Shown: piece by piece, positions 1-8,042 of the stretch
How the letters are laid out: every line of letters begins with the position of its first letter
Position numbering within the stretch: the first letter of the stretch is position 1
Origin: JBBQNY01 sp038330365
Lineage (GTDB): Bacteria > Pseudomonadota > Gammaproteobacteria > Xanthomonadales > Ahniellaceae
Length of the DNA: 25,663 nucleotides
Direction of reading: 5' to 3'
Assembly: GCA_038330365.1 (NCBI GenBank)
Contig: JBBQNY010000028.1
Coordinates: 1 to 25,663 of the forward strand
Position numbers and translations under genes: made by a program
Notes under the pieces: model-generated
The model's input: the letters and a program-made list of their open reading frames with translations, nothing else
Told to the model about the DNA's origin: nothing
Databases searched by the model: none

Positions 1-155
1 ATCACCACCTGCTCGACGCGAACGTTGCTTTCAAGCAGCACGCGAAGCACCAGCAACACCAGCGTGTAGGTCTTGCCGGTGCCGGCGCTGGCCTCGATCA
101 GCTGGCGCCCGCGCAGGGGAACTTCGCGCCAGTCGAATGACCCGGCAGCCTTCAC
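1..155 (-). CDS. recB: RecB, beta subunit of exonuclease V (N-terminal fragment)
   Basis: The first 51 codons of recB are visible; the rest lies beyond the left edge. RecB is the 3'-5' helicase and nuclease subunit of RecBCD, which processes double-strand breaks. The start is a GTG whose last two bases lie inside the recC stop codon (GTGA overlap), giving MKAAGSFDWREVPLRG. Residues 22-29 read ASAGTGKT, the Walker A loop of superfamily 1 helicases, at the position expected for RecB (family consensus LIEASAGTGKT). The overlap with recC implies translational coupling and 1:1 subunit production. Identification rests on the motif plus its place directly after recC. Only about 4% of the protein is present, so nothing can be said about the nuclease domain. 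Confidence 0.85.
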   Translation of the reverse strand, partial: MKAAGSFDWREVPLRGRQLIEASAGTGKTYTLVLLVLRVLLESNVRVEQVV

Positions 156-3100
156 TGGCTCGGCTCCAGCAGCTCCACAATGAGCCCTTGCGCCCATTCT
201 GCCGCCGCCTTGAATTCGGGATCAAAGACCGGCTCAGCGTCGCCTCGCGGCGTCACCAGCTCGCGTCCGCGCAGCAGCAACGACCATTGCGAGAACTCCG
301 ACTCCCCTGCCATGCGGTCACCGCCGAACCAGGCAGCACTCGCATTCCTGTCCGCCTGTCCGCGCGACTTTGAAGCGCTTATCCATGCCGTGGCGGTGCG
401 TGGCGGCAACAGCAGTGGCGATCTCTGCGCCTGCAGGGCCTGGGCGCAGACCGCGTCCACCCACACGGCGAGTCGTTGCGGGGGAACCGTGGAGGGCTCG
501 ATCAGACCGCCGATACTCAAGCCATTCCGCAGCGTCAGCGCCGGCCACAGGAGTAGTCGCGTGGCGCCCAGCTCCCGGTCGGGAGCGGGGCCATCCGCAT
601 GCTGCAGGCCTTCGAGCCGCAACAAGGACCATTCGAACAGCCCCGCCAGCACGTCGCCGACTGTCGGTGCACGCTGCCAGAGTTCACGCCGCAGCAGTGC
701 GGCCGCCGGCACGTAGCCGCCAATCGCGCCACGCAGATCCGCAGCACCGTCTGCACCCTGCCAGCGCACTTCGACCGTGCGCAGCTGGGCGCCGAACGCG
801 CTGTCTGGCACGCGCTGGGCGATGGCCTGCTCCGTCTTCGCGAGGCCTTCGATCATGCTCTCGAACGCATGCTGCGCTGCCGGATCAGGCGGCATCAGGC
901 CCGAATGCGCAATCCGGTCGGGCAATTCCAATGGCAGCCGGCCGTGCGCCCAGAAGTGCGCGATGGCAGCATCGCGCAGCGTGTCTGCCGCGTGGCGTGG
1001 CAGCGCGCGATCGAGCGGCTCGGCCAGATGTTGATCCTCGAACCAGGGCTGTTCGACTTCGAGCGTGTCGCGCAGGAAAGCGCGGCCGGGTTCCCGCAGC
1101 CAGCGCACGATGCCGTTGACCGACAGCCCGCGGGTGCAATCGTGTTCCCGCAGCGGCTGCATCTCGCCCTGCAGAAAAGGCGGCCACGGCAGGGGATCCA
1201 CGCGTACCGCGCGTGCAGCGTCGTACAACCGGGTGTCGAACGCCGATAGTCCGGAGCCGGAACGTTCGAATGCCCGCGGCGCGAAGGGCTGGATCGCATG
1301 CTCGAACAGCCACGGCCGCACCGGCTCGATGCCCGCCTGCAACGTCGTGTGGGCGTGTTCCCCATCCAGCCAGGACATAAGCTCGGCCAGAGGCGAGGAT
1401 GGGGTCTGGGCGTCGCCGTTGACGGGAGAGATGCCGCGCCATGAAAGATGCAGCACGTGGCGCGCCGACAGGACCGATTCGAGAAACAGATAGCGATCCT
1501 CGTCGCGCTGGCTTCGATCGCCGCGACGCCACGCGCCCGGCGCCTGCATGAGGTCGAGTCCACGGCCGCTGTCGTTGCGGGGAAATTCGCCGTCGTTGAG
1601 TCCCAGCACACACACCATGCGAAACGGCAGCGCACGCGCCGGCACCATGCCGCAAACGGCGATGCCGCCGCCGAGAAACGGCTGCCGGGCCCCGACTCCA
1701 CGAATGAGCCCGCGCAGCGATTCGCGCACCGCGTCGAAGGCAACAGGGTCGGACCGCCCGGCCATACGTGCTTCTGTCACCACCCCCGCGATGGCGGTCT
1801 CCAGCTGCGCCAGCGCGGCGCGGCTTGCGTCGTCTTCGCGCGCCGGCGCGAACAGCGCGCCGATCAGGTTGCGGCGAAGCTGTGCGGCCCACTGCGCCAC
1901 GCTTCGAGGTATGGCGATCAGATCGCGCCATTCCTGCAGCGAGCGCAGGAGCGAGGCAAGCACACGCAAGGCATCGCCGCTGGAGGCGTCGTCGTCGCCG
2001 AGCGGCAGCACATTCGCGAGCAATATTTCCGAGGCGCCGCGAAGATGACCGGCCGTGACTCGATCGAGCGCGAACTGCCAGCTGTGACGCGTCGGCGCAT
2101 TCGAGGCGCCCGCTGTCACGCGCTCACGGTCATGGCCGTCGAGTCCCCAGCTGACGCCGCTTTCCCGTGCCCAGTGGGCAATCGCTTCCACGGTGCGCGG
2201 CTCCACATCGAAACGCCGGGCCAGCGCCGGCAGTTCGAGCAGGTCGAGGAGATCGTCGACACCAAATCGCACCTGATCGAGCGACAGCAGTGCATCCACC
2301 CGCGCCAGCAACGGGTGCAGTGCCCCGAGCGGACGGTCGGAGCACTGGTAGGGCAGCCAGCGTTCGAACTCCGGATCGCCGAAGACGGCGGGCAGCAGTG
2401 GCGCATAGCGCTCGATGTCGGGTGCCATCACGATGATGTCGCGCGGGGTCAGCGTGGGATCCGCCACCATGCGATCGAGAATCGCGTCGCGCAGGACTTC
2501 GAGCTCGCGCAGGTGCGTGGCGCAGCTGTGCACGCGCAAGCTCGCATCGTGCAGCGCGCTGGCGTGCGTGACCGCTTCCGCGATCCCTGGACTGGCATCG
2601 AGTTCGCGCAAACTCCGCTGCAGTCGGCCCAAACGGTCGGTGCGTAGGGGAGCTGCCGCGTCCAGCGCATCGCCGAAGCCAGGTTCACCGGCATGGGCCT
2701 CCAGCATCGAGGCGAGCACCTGTCCGTGGCCGCCGAGGGCGGCGAGCAGCGGATGACCCGATTCCAGGTGCAGCGCCTCCGCGTCGTCCGCCTCCGCGAT
2801 CGCGCGCTCGGTCGCGATGTCGCCCCAGAGCGCGAAAGTCGGCGTCAGGTGGAACAGATGCACGGGACCGCGTTGCGCGAGGGCATCCACCAGTTGCAGG
2901 TGATCCACGGGCAGGTGGTTGAAGCCGAACAGCAGTTCCGGTGCGTGCGCCGCAGCGGTCGCCATTCCCCGCGTCAGAGCAGCCAGCAGTGCCTGCATGG
3001 TGTCGCCGCGATGCTGCCCTTCGATCTGATTGCGCAGTTGCCGCCACAGTGAAGCCTGCCAATGCGTGTCCCGCCCCCGCTCCCACGCTGCGACGGTGTC

Positions 3101-3547
3101 GCGCCGGTACAGCAGGTACTGGGTGAACAGAGCCGCGAGGCGGTCGGCGAGTCGAAAACGGTGACGCGCGGATTCCTCGCCCGTAAGCCGATCGGCAAGT
3201 TCGGGCGCCGCGGCCATCTGCGGCAGCAGGGCATCGATCCGCCAGCGCAGCGATTCGCGCTGCCACTCGGGCGCGGCGCCCGCTTCCAGCAACTCGCACT
3301 CCAGCCGATCCAGCCATTCGAACGGCAGCACCAGATCGAGATTGGCGACGATGCCGCGGGCGCCACCCGGCGAGTCGCCCGGATGCAGCACCAGGAACTG
3401 CCGCAGCCAGCGCGCGATTCCTGCATGCGCCACCACCATGGTCTGGGGTGCCAGCGGATCGGCGGGCCGCGTGCTTGCCAGGACTTCACGCGCGGCCGCC
3501 GCAAGCGCTTCCAGGCGGCTGGCGCGATGGACATGGAGATCGGTCAT
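152..3547 (-). CDS. recC: RecC, gamma subunit of exonuclease V (RecBCD)
   Basis: This encodes 1131 residues, close to the 1122 of E. coli RecC. RecC holds the RecBCD complex together, splits the duplex and recognises Chi. The start chosen is the ATG giving MTDLHVHRASRLEAL, because RecC proteins begin with a short strand followed by 'xRLExL', and the nearby VVAHAGIARWLRQFL matches the family's ILVQSTGMAQWL segment. The reading frame stays open about 480 bases further upstream, but that extension is low-complexity and unlike the family. Conserved helicase-like features inside include IIVMAPDIERYAPLLPAVF and the CGMVPARALPFRMVCVLGLNDGEFPR segment. It precedes recB with overlapping stop and start and is divergent from ubiA. 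RecD is not visible and would lie further left. Confidence 0.93.
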   Translation of the reverse strand: MTDLHVHRASRLEALAAAAREVLASTRPADPLAPQTMVVAHAGIARWLRQFLVLHPGDSPGGARGIVANLDLVLPFEWLDRLECELLEAGAAPEWQRESLRWRIDALLPQMAAAPELADRLTGEESARHRFRLADRLAALFTQYLLYRRDTVAAWERGRDTHWQASLWRQLRNQIEGQHRGDTMQALLAALTRGMATAAAHAPELLFGFNHLPVDHLQLVDALAQRGPVHLFHLTPTFALWGDIATERAIAEADDAEALHLESGHPLLAALGGHGQVLASMLEAHAGEPGFGDALDAAAPLRTDRLGRLQRSLRELDASPGIAEAVTHASALHDASLRVHSCATHLRELEVLRDAILDRMVADPTLTPRDIIVMAPDIERYAPLLPAVFGDPEFERWLPYQCSDRPLGALHPLLARVDALLSLDQVRFGVDDLLDLLELPALARRFDVEPRTVEAIAHWARESGVSWGLDGHDRERVTAGASNAPTRHSWQFALDRVTAGHLRGASEILLANVLPLGDDDASSGDALRVLASLLRSLQEWRDLIAIPRSVAQWAAQLRRNLIGALFAPAREDDASRAALAQLETAIAGVVTEARMAGRSDPVAFDAVRESLRGLIRGVGARQPFLGGGIAVCGMVPARALPFRMVCVLGLNDGEFPRNDSGRGLDLMQAPGAWRRGDRSQRDEDRYLFLESVLSARHVLHLSWRGISPVNGDAQTPSSPLAELMSWLDGEHAHTTLQAGIEPVRPWLFEHAIQPFAPRAFERSGSGLSAFDTRLYDAARAVRVDPLPWPPFLQGEMQPLREHDCTRGLSVNGIVRWLREPGRAFLRDTLEVEQPWFEDQHLAEPLDRALPRHAADTLRDAAIAHFWAHGRLPLELPDRIAHSGLMPPDPAAQHAFESMIEGLAKTEQAIAQRVPDSAFGAQLRTVEVRWQGADGAADLRGAIGGYVPAAALLRRELWQRAPTVGDVLAGLFEWSLLRLEGLQHADGPAPDRELGATRLLLWPALTLRNGLSIGGLIEPSTVPPQRLAVWVDAVCAQALQAQRSPLLLPPRTATAWISASKSRGQADRNASAAWFGGDRMAGESEFSQWSLLLRGRELVTPRGDAEPVFDPEFKAAAEWAQGLIVELLEPSQ

Positions 3548-3777
3548 GAGGCCTGACGTGCCAGCGGTCGCCGACGCTAACACGGGCGTGGTCGCACATC
3601 CCGAGACTCGCAGGATGGCAGCCTGCCCACGCACTGCGGTCCGCAACGTTGGCCATGCATTCTGCCCCCGGGCCCCACCGCGAGTCCCATCGTGCCGCGC
3701 CTGTAAATCGTTCCGGAAAGCAGGGCGTGGCCGCGCCGGAGATGGATTGCTCCCGGTGCTCTCGCCACAATCAGCGC

Positions 3778-4770
3778 ATGAAGCGTCGACCCGGGTCCCA
3801 ATCCAGAACGCCAGGCAGCCAGGCACGGCAGCGGCAGGCGGTTCACGGCCGCGCCGCGCAGGCCCCACGTGCAGAGGGCCAGCCGGAATGGCTTGGATGG
3901 ATTCCGCCGCGCATCTTTGACCGACTGCGCGAGTACGTGCGGCTGACGCGGCTGGATCGGCCGGTCGGCTGGCTGCTGCTGCTGTGGCCCACGTGGTGGG
4001 CGCTGTGGCTGGCGGCGGAATCCTGGCCACGCGCGGGCCTGCTCCTGATCTTCAGTCTCGGCGTGGTGCTCACGCGATCAGCCGGATGCGTGGTCAACGA
4101 TTACGCCGACCGCTGGCTCGACCGCAGCGTTGCGCGTACGCGGGAACGCCCGCTTGTGCGCGGGACCGTGGCCCCGCGCGAGGCGCTGTTGCTGTTTGCG
4201 GTGCTGATGAGCGCCGCCTTCGGTCTGGTGTTGCTGACCAATCGCCTGACGGTGATGCTGTCCGGAGTCGCATTGGCGCTCGCCGTGGCCTACCCCTTCA
4301 TGAAGCGCGTCCTATGGACGCCCCAGGTCGTGCTCGGCCTGGCCTTCGGCATGGGAATTCCGATGGCCTTCGCGGCCACGCAGGGCAAGGTGCCGGTCAT
4401 CGCGTGGCTGATGTTGATCGCGAACGTGTTCTGGACCGTGGCCTACGACACGTACTACGCGATGGTCGACCGCGAGGACGATCTCGCCGTGGGCGCGAAG
4501 TCGACGGCGATCCTGTTCGGCGACGCCGATCTCCTCGCCATCGCCATCGCACAGGGCGGCTTCCTGCTCGCCATGGCGCTGGTCGGCGATCGTGCGGGGC
4601 TGGGCGTGCCGTACTGGATCGGCTGGGGCCTCGCACTCGTTATCGCAGCGATGTGCCACTTCATTGCACGCTCGCGCTCGCCCGACGACTGCCTGCGCGC
4701 ATTCCGGCTCAATCACTGGGTGGGCGCGGCGCTCTGGCTCGGCATCGCCGCCCACTACGCCCTGGGCTGA
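3778..4770 (+). CDS. ubiA: 4-hydroxybenzoate polyprenyltransferase
   Basis: Integral membrane prenyltransferase that attaches the polyprenyl tail to 4-hydroxybenzoate in ubiquinone synthesis. The first Asp-rich, Mg-prenyl-diphosphate motif NDYADRWLDRSV starts at about residue 107. The second, DTYYAMVDREDD, lies at about residues 224-235. Eight or nine hydrophobic segments fill the rest, and YVRLTRLDRPVGWLLLLWPTWWAL is the typical UbiA N-terminal signature region. With the ATG chosen the protein is 330 residues, about 40 longer than E. coli UbiA (290). The extra N-terminus is basic and Pro/Arg/Gln-rich. No start codon lies closer to the conserved core, so the extension may be real. An in-frame ATG at 3742 is an alternative. 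No ubiC is adjacent. A probable terminator follows at 4797-4824. Confidence 0.92.
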   Translation: MKRRPGSQSRTPGSQARQRQAVHGRAAQAPRAEGQPEWLGWIPPRIFDRLREYVRLTRLDRPVGWLLLLWPTWWALWLAAESWPRAGLLLIFSLGVVLTRSAGCVVNDYADRWLDRSVARTRERPLVRGTVAPREALLLFAVLMSAAFGLVLLTNRLTVMLSGVALALAVAYPFMKRVLWTPQVVLGLAFGMGIPMAFAATQGKVPVIAWLMLIANVFWTVAYDTYYAMVDREDDLAVGAKSTAILFGDADLLAIAIAQGGFLLAMALVGDRAGLGVPYWIGWGLALVIAAMCHFIARSRSPDDCLRAFRLNHWVGAALWLGIAAHYALG

Positions 4771-4796
4771 TCGACTGCGCTCATCCAGCATGATTT

Positions 4797-4824
4797 GACG
4801 CATTGAATTCGCGCGTCTTTTTTT
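4797..4824 (+). terminator. probable intrinsic terminator of ubiA
   Basis: GACGC (4797-4801) can pair with GCGTC (4813-4817) around an 11-base loop, and seven T residues follow at once (4818-4824). It lies 26 bases after the ubiA stop, in the right direction. The stem is short, so efficiency is uncertain. Confidence 0.45.
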
Positions 4825-4844
4825 CGAACGCACGGCCATGGATG

Positions 4845-4968
4845 GCCGGGCCGGACTGCCGCCGCATGGACGCCTGCTTGCCTCAAGGCACAGTCCCGGA
4901 TGCCATGACGCATACCTGCACCCTGTTTGCTACGCGACAGCGCGCCGACGAAGTCGGGGTGGAAGCTC
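4845..4968 (-). repeat. dispersed ~120-bp intergenic repeat, copy 1 (after comF)
   Basis: Read on the minus strand, this segment starts with the base after the comF stop codon and aligns with 15388-15504 read on the plus strand. Shared blocks include GAGC-TCCACCCCGACT, GCGCGCTGTCGCG-AGCAAACAGG, CCTTGAGGCA-GC and GCGGCGG--GTCCGGCC, with a gap of about 8 bases near the middle of copy 2. By eye, well over two thirds of positions match. No protein of known type is encoded. Confidence 0.75.
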
Positions 4969-5694
4969 TCAGGGCGTGCGCGGGCCCGTGCGCCGTGGGG
5001 CGCGCGCCACGGCCAGCACGCGCACTTCACGCGCTCCCGCTCGACGCAGCGCGCGCGCGGCGGAACGGACGGTGGCGCCGGTGGTGATCACGTCGTCGAG
5101 CAAGACCACCGCGCGCCCCTTGACGCGCGCGTCGGCGAGGAAGGCATTGCGTACGTTGGCCTTGCGCTCGGCCGCGTCGAGATGCGTCTGGGCCTCGGTT
5201 TCGCGCACACGCCGTAGCGCGTACCGGTCCATCGGCCAGGGCAGTGCACGCGCAAGCTCGTGCGTCTGGTTGCCACCGCGCGCGCGCAGGCGGCCTCGCG
5301 CCAGCGGCAGCGGCACGAGTACGTCCATCGCCGGCCAGTCCTGCGGCAGGGATCGCGCGAGCAGCGTTGCCAGCACCCGCCCGGCCGCCAGATCGCCACC
5401 GAACTTGAGGCGCTGGATCAGGCCATCGAGCGGGTAGGCATAGCGATAGGCCGCAAAGGCGGCTGCGAATGCGGGCGGTCTGCGCAGGCAGACCCCGCAG
5501 GCGTCGGACGCGTGCGGCAGCGGCAGCGCACAGGTCGCGCAGGCGGGTTCGTTCTGCGGCAGATCGGACAGACAGCCCGCACAAAGGTCCAGCGAGCGCT
5601 CGCCCACGGCGCCGCAGAGGAGACAGGTGGCAGGCAGCAACCCGAACGACAGGGTCGCCGGCACGCTTCGCATCCATTCGAAAACGGTAATCAC
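4969..5694 (-). CDS. comF: ComF family phosphoribosyltransferase-like protein
   Basis: This encodes 241 residues, the usual size for ComF/GntX proteins. An N-terminal zinc-ribbon-like part has cysteines at 24, 27, 38 and 41 and further Cys pairs (C52/C55, then CGVC). The C-terminal part is a type I phosphoribosyltransferase fold with the PRPP-binding signature VVLLDDVITTGAT near residues 197-208. Family members act in DNA uptake during natural competence (B. subtilis ComFC, H. influenzae Com101A) or in use of external DNA (E. coli GntX); the chemical reaction is not settled. The start could also be Met8. It is divergent from bioB, an arrangement familiar from Pseudomonas and Xanthomonas, and convergent with ubiA. 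The dispersed repeat begins right after its stop codon. Confidence 0.88.
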   Translation of the reverse strand: MITVFEWMRSVPATLSFGLLPATCLLCGAVGERSLDLCAGCLSDLPQNEPACATCALPLPHASDACGVCLRRPPAFAAAFAAYRYAYPLDGLIQRLKFGGDLAAGRVLATLLARSLPQDWPAMDVLVPLPLARGRLRARGGNQTHELARALPWPMDRYALRRVRETEAQTHLDAAERKANVRNAFLADARVKGRAVVLLDDVITTGATVRSAARALRRAGAREVRVLAVARAPRRTGPRTP

Positions 5695-5736
5695 CTCGCC
5701 CTTTTACCAGCGCATCGGCGCGGAAGGCAGCAGGTC

Positions 5737-5792
5737 TGTCGACTTTTCCGAACCGACTCTGGTTGACAGCGCCCTGCACGGCTGTCCAGACT
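5737..5792 (+). promoter_or_regulatory. candidate bioB promoter with an imperfect BirA-like palindrome
   Basis: A perfect -35 box TTGACA lies at 5763-5768. The best -10 match is weak (CAGACT, 5787-5792, spacing 18). The -35 box is part of GGTTGACAG (5761-5769), which is an imperfect inverted partner of CTGTCGACT (5736-5744), 7 of 9 positions, separated by 16 bases. Proteobacterial BirA operators have the form TTGTAAACC-N14/15-GGTTTACAA, so the right half fits better than the left. The position just upstream of bioB suits biotin-dependent repression, but the match is only suggestive. Confidence 0.3.
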
Positions 5793-5822
5793 CTTGGCAG
5801 TCGCCCGCAACCACGCTCCGCC

Positions 5823-6830
5823 ATGAACGAATTTCCCGTGCGTCACGACTGGCAGCCCGAGGAGTCACTCGCGCTGTTCGAGTTGCCTTTCGCGGACCTG
5901 ATGCACGCGGCCCAGACTGCGCACCGGCAGCACTTCAACGCGAGCACGGTGCAGGTGAGCACGCTGCTGTCGATCAAGACCGGTGCCTGCCCGGAGGATT
6001 GCGCCTACTGCCCGCAGAGCGCGCGCTTCGATACCGGCCTCGAGGTCGAGCGGCTGCTGCCACTGGCAACGGTCATCGCGCACGCGCAGGCCGCCAGGGA
6101 TGCGGGCGCCACGCGCTTTTGCATGGGTGCTGCCTGGCGTTCGCCGCGCGATCGCGATCTGGCACGCGTAACGGAAATGGTTTCGGCGGTGCGCGAGCTC
6201 GGGCTCGAGACCTGCGCGACGCTGGGCATGCTCAAGCCCGATCAGGCGACCGCGCTGCGTGACGCCGGCCTCGATTACTACAACCACAATCTGGATTCCT
6301 CACGCGAGTTCTATCCCGAAATCATCAGCACGCGCAGCTATGACGACCGTCTGGACACACTCGCCTCGGTGCGTGCCGCCGGCCTCAAGACCTGCTGCGG
6401 CGGCATCGTCGGCATGGGCGAATCGCGCCGGGATCGCGCGGCTCTGCTGAGCGAACTGGCCCGCCTGCCGTCGCATCCGGAGTCGGTCCCGATCAACCAG
6501 CTGGTCGCGGTGCCGGGCACACCGCTCGCGGACGCAGCAGCGCTCGATCCCTTCGAGTTCGTTCGCACCGTCGCGGTAGCGCGCATCATGATGCCGGCTT
6601 CGCACGTGCGGCTCTCGGCCGGTCGCGAGCAGATGAGCGACGAGATGCAGGCGCTCTGTTTCCTCGCCGGTGCCAATTCGGTCTTCTACGGCGAGAAGCT
6701 CCTGACGACGGGCAATCCGGATATCGAGCGTGACCGCGCGCTGTTCGAACGCCTTGGCATCGTCGCGGAATCCCTCGCCGCCAGCGCGGCGCGGCGCACG
6801 GTGCACTGCACGATCGCAGCTGCGGCCTGA
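5823..6830 (+). CDS. bioB: biotin synthase
   Basis: Radical-SAM enzyme that inserts sulfur into dethiobiotin, the last step of biotin synthesis. The protein is 335 residues (E. coli 346). The radical-SAM cluster motif CPEDCAYC supplies C56, C60 and C63. Other family signatures are YYNHNLDSS, GGIVGMGE and VRLSAGREQM, the last containing the Arg that helps hold the [2Fe-2S] cluster. The start is the ATG giving MNEFPVRHDW. An in-frame start 60 bases upstream exists, but it overlaps the probable promoter. It is first in the bioBFHC operon, 12 bases before bioF, and divergent from comF. Confidence 0.97.
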   Translation: MNEFPVRHDWQPEESLALFELPFADLMHAAQTAHRQHFNASTVQVSTLLSIKTGACPEDCAYCPQSARFDTGLEVERLLPLATVIAHAQAARDAGATRFCMGAAWRSPRDRDLARVTEMVSAVRELGLETCATLGMLKPDQATALRDAGLDYYNHNLDSSREFYPEIISTRSYDDRLDTLASVRAAGLKTCCGGIVGMGESRRDRAALLSELARLPSHPESVPINQLVAVPGTPLADAAALDPFEFVRTVAVARIMMPASHVRLSAGREQMSDEMQALCFLAGANSVFYGEKLLTTGNPDIERDRALFERLGIVAESLAASAARRTVHCTIAAAA

Positions 6831-6842
6831 CGCACTCCTGCA

Positions 6843-8042
6843 GTGACGCGATTGGCGCCCCTGATGGCGCGCGCGGCCGCACGGGTCGCCGCGCGTTCCG
6901 AGGAACACCTGGAACGCCGATTGCAGACTCACGCGGAACGCAACGGTGCGCGCATTCGTATCGACGGCGCGTGGCTGCGCAACTTCACCAGCAACGACTA
7001 TCTCGGACTCTCCACGCACCCGCGCGTGCAGAAGGCGCTCGTCGATGCCGTGGCCAGGCACGGTGCGGGCAGCGGTGCAGCGCATCTGCTCGGTGGCCAC
7101 GCGCGCGCCCACGCGGCGCTCGAGGAGCGCATTGCCGAGTGGCTGGGCTTTCCGGCCGCGCTGCTCTGCGGCAGCGGCTACCAGGCCAATCTCGGCGTCG
7201 CGATGAGTCTGCTCGATCCCGGGGAGGTGCTGCTCGGCGACCGGCTCAATCACGCGAGCCTGATCGATGCCGCGCGCATCGCCGGTGTGCGCCTGCTGCG
7301 CTATCCGCACGCGGACGCAGCAGGCGCCGCACGTCAGCTCCAGCGCGTGCCTGCGACCGAATGCGCGCTGTTGGCGACGGATGGCGTCTTCAGCATGGAC
7401 GGCGATAGCGCTCCGCTGTCCGAGCTGGTGTCGATCACGCGCGCCGCCGGCGCCGGCCTCTGGGTCGACGACGCGCACGGTTGCGGCGTCCTGGGTCCCG
7501 GTGGCCGCGGCAGTCTGCATGCGGCAAGCGTCGAACCCCGCGACGTGGAAGTGCTGACCGTCACTCTGGGCAAAGCCTTCGGCACTGCGGGTGCACTGAT
7601 TCTGGGCTCGCAGGAGTTGATCAGGGCGCTGCTGCAATTCGCGCGGCCCTACATCTATTCCACAGCCGCTCCGCCGGCGTGGGCCCAGGCGACTCTGGCC
7701 GCACTCGAACTCGTGCAGGGTGACGAAGGTGAATCCCTGCGTGTTCGTCTGCAGCAACGCATCGCGCAATGGCGCGCGGGCGCGCGGGCACTGGGACTGC
7801 CACTGCTCGAGTCAGCCACCGCGATCCAGCCATTGCTGCTCGGCGATGCTGCAGCAGCACTCGCGGCCCAGGCCACGTTGCGTGCAAAAGGTTTCCTGGT
7901 GGGCGCGGTGCGGCCGCCCACGGTGCCAGCTGGCAAGTCGCGACTGCGCATCACCTTGAGTGCCCTGCATGGGGTCGCTGACATCGACGAGCTGCTGGCG
8001 GAGTGCGCGTCGTGCAGCGTTGTACGCGCAGCGGCGTCGTGA
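6843..8042 (+). CDS. bioF: 8-amino-7-oxononanoate synthase
   Basis: PLP-dependent enzyme that condenses pimeloyl-ACP (or CoA) with L-alanine to give 8-amino-7-oxononanoate (KAPA). It has 399 residues from a GTG start (E. coli 384); the ATG seven codons in (6864) is an alternative. Visible family features are NFTSNDYLGLSTHP, the HGAGSGAAHLLGG loop, VDDAHGCGVLGPGGRG with the PLP-contacting Asp and His, and TLGKAFGTAGA, where Lys244 should form the internal aldimine. It follows bioB by 12 bases and overlaps the most likely bioH start as GTGA, so bioB, bioF and bioH are almost certainly one transcript. Confidence 0.96.
   Translation: MTRLAPLMARAAARVAARSEEHLERRLQTHAERNGARIRIDGAWLRNFTSNDYLGLSTHPRVQKALVDAVARHGAGSGAAHLLGGHARAHAALEERIAEWLGFPAALLCGSGYQANLGVAMSLLDPGEVLLGDRLNHASLIDAARIAGVRLLRYPHADAAGAARQLQRVPATECALLATDGVFSMDGDSAPLSELVSITRAAGAGLWVDDAHGCGVLGPGGRGSLHAASVEPRDVEVLTVTLGKAFGTAGALILGSQELIRALLQFARPYIYSTAAPPAWAQATLAALELVQGDEGESLRVRLQQRIAQWRAGARALGLPLLESATAIQPLLLGDAAAALAAQATLRAKGFLVGAVRPPTVPAGKSRLRITLSALHGVADIDELLAECASCSVVRAAAS

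Noticed and set aside
1448..2647. Open plus-strand frame of about 400 codons inside recC
   Set aside because: Composition rich in Arg, Gln and His with no domain; typical antisense frame of a GC-rich gene.
3548..4030. Continuation of the recC reading frame far upstream of the chosen ATG
   Set aside because: The extension is Ala/Pro/Arg-rich, overlaps ubiA on the other strand and lacks RecC features; the family N-terminus matches the ATG at 3547.
6300..7769. Long minus-strand frame opposite bioB and bioF
   Set aside because: Both bio genes have full family motifs on the plus strand; the antisense product is Arg/Gln-rich without motifs.
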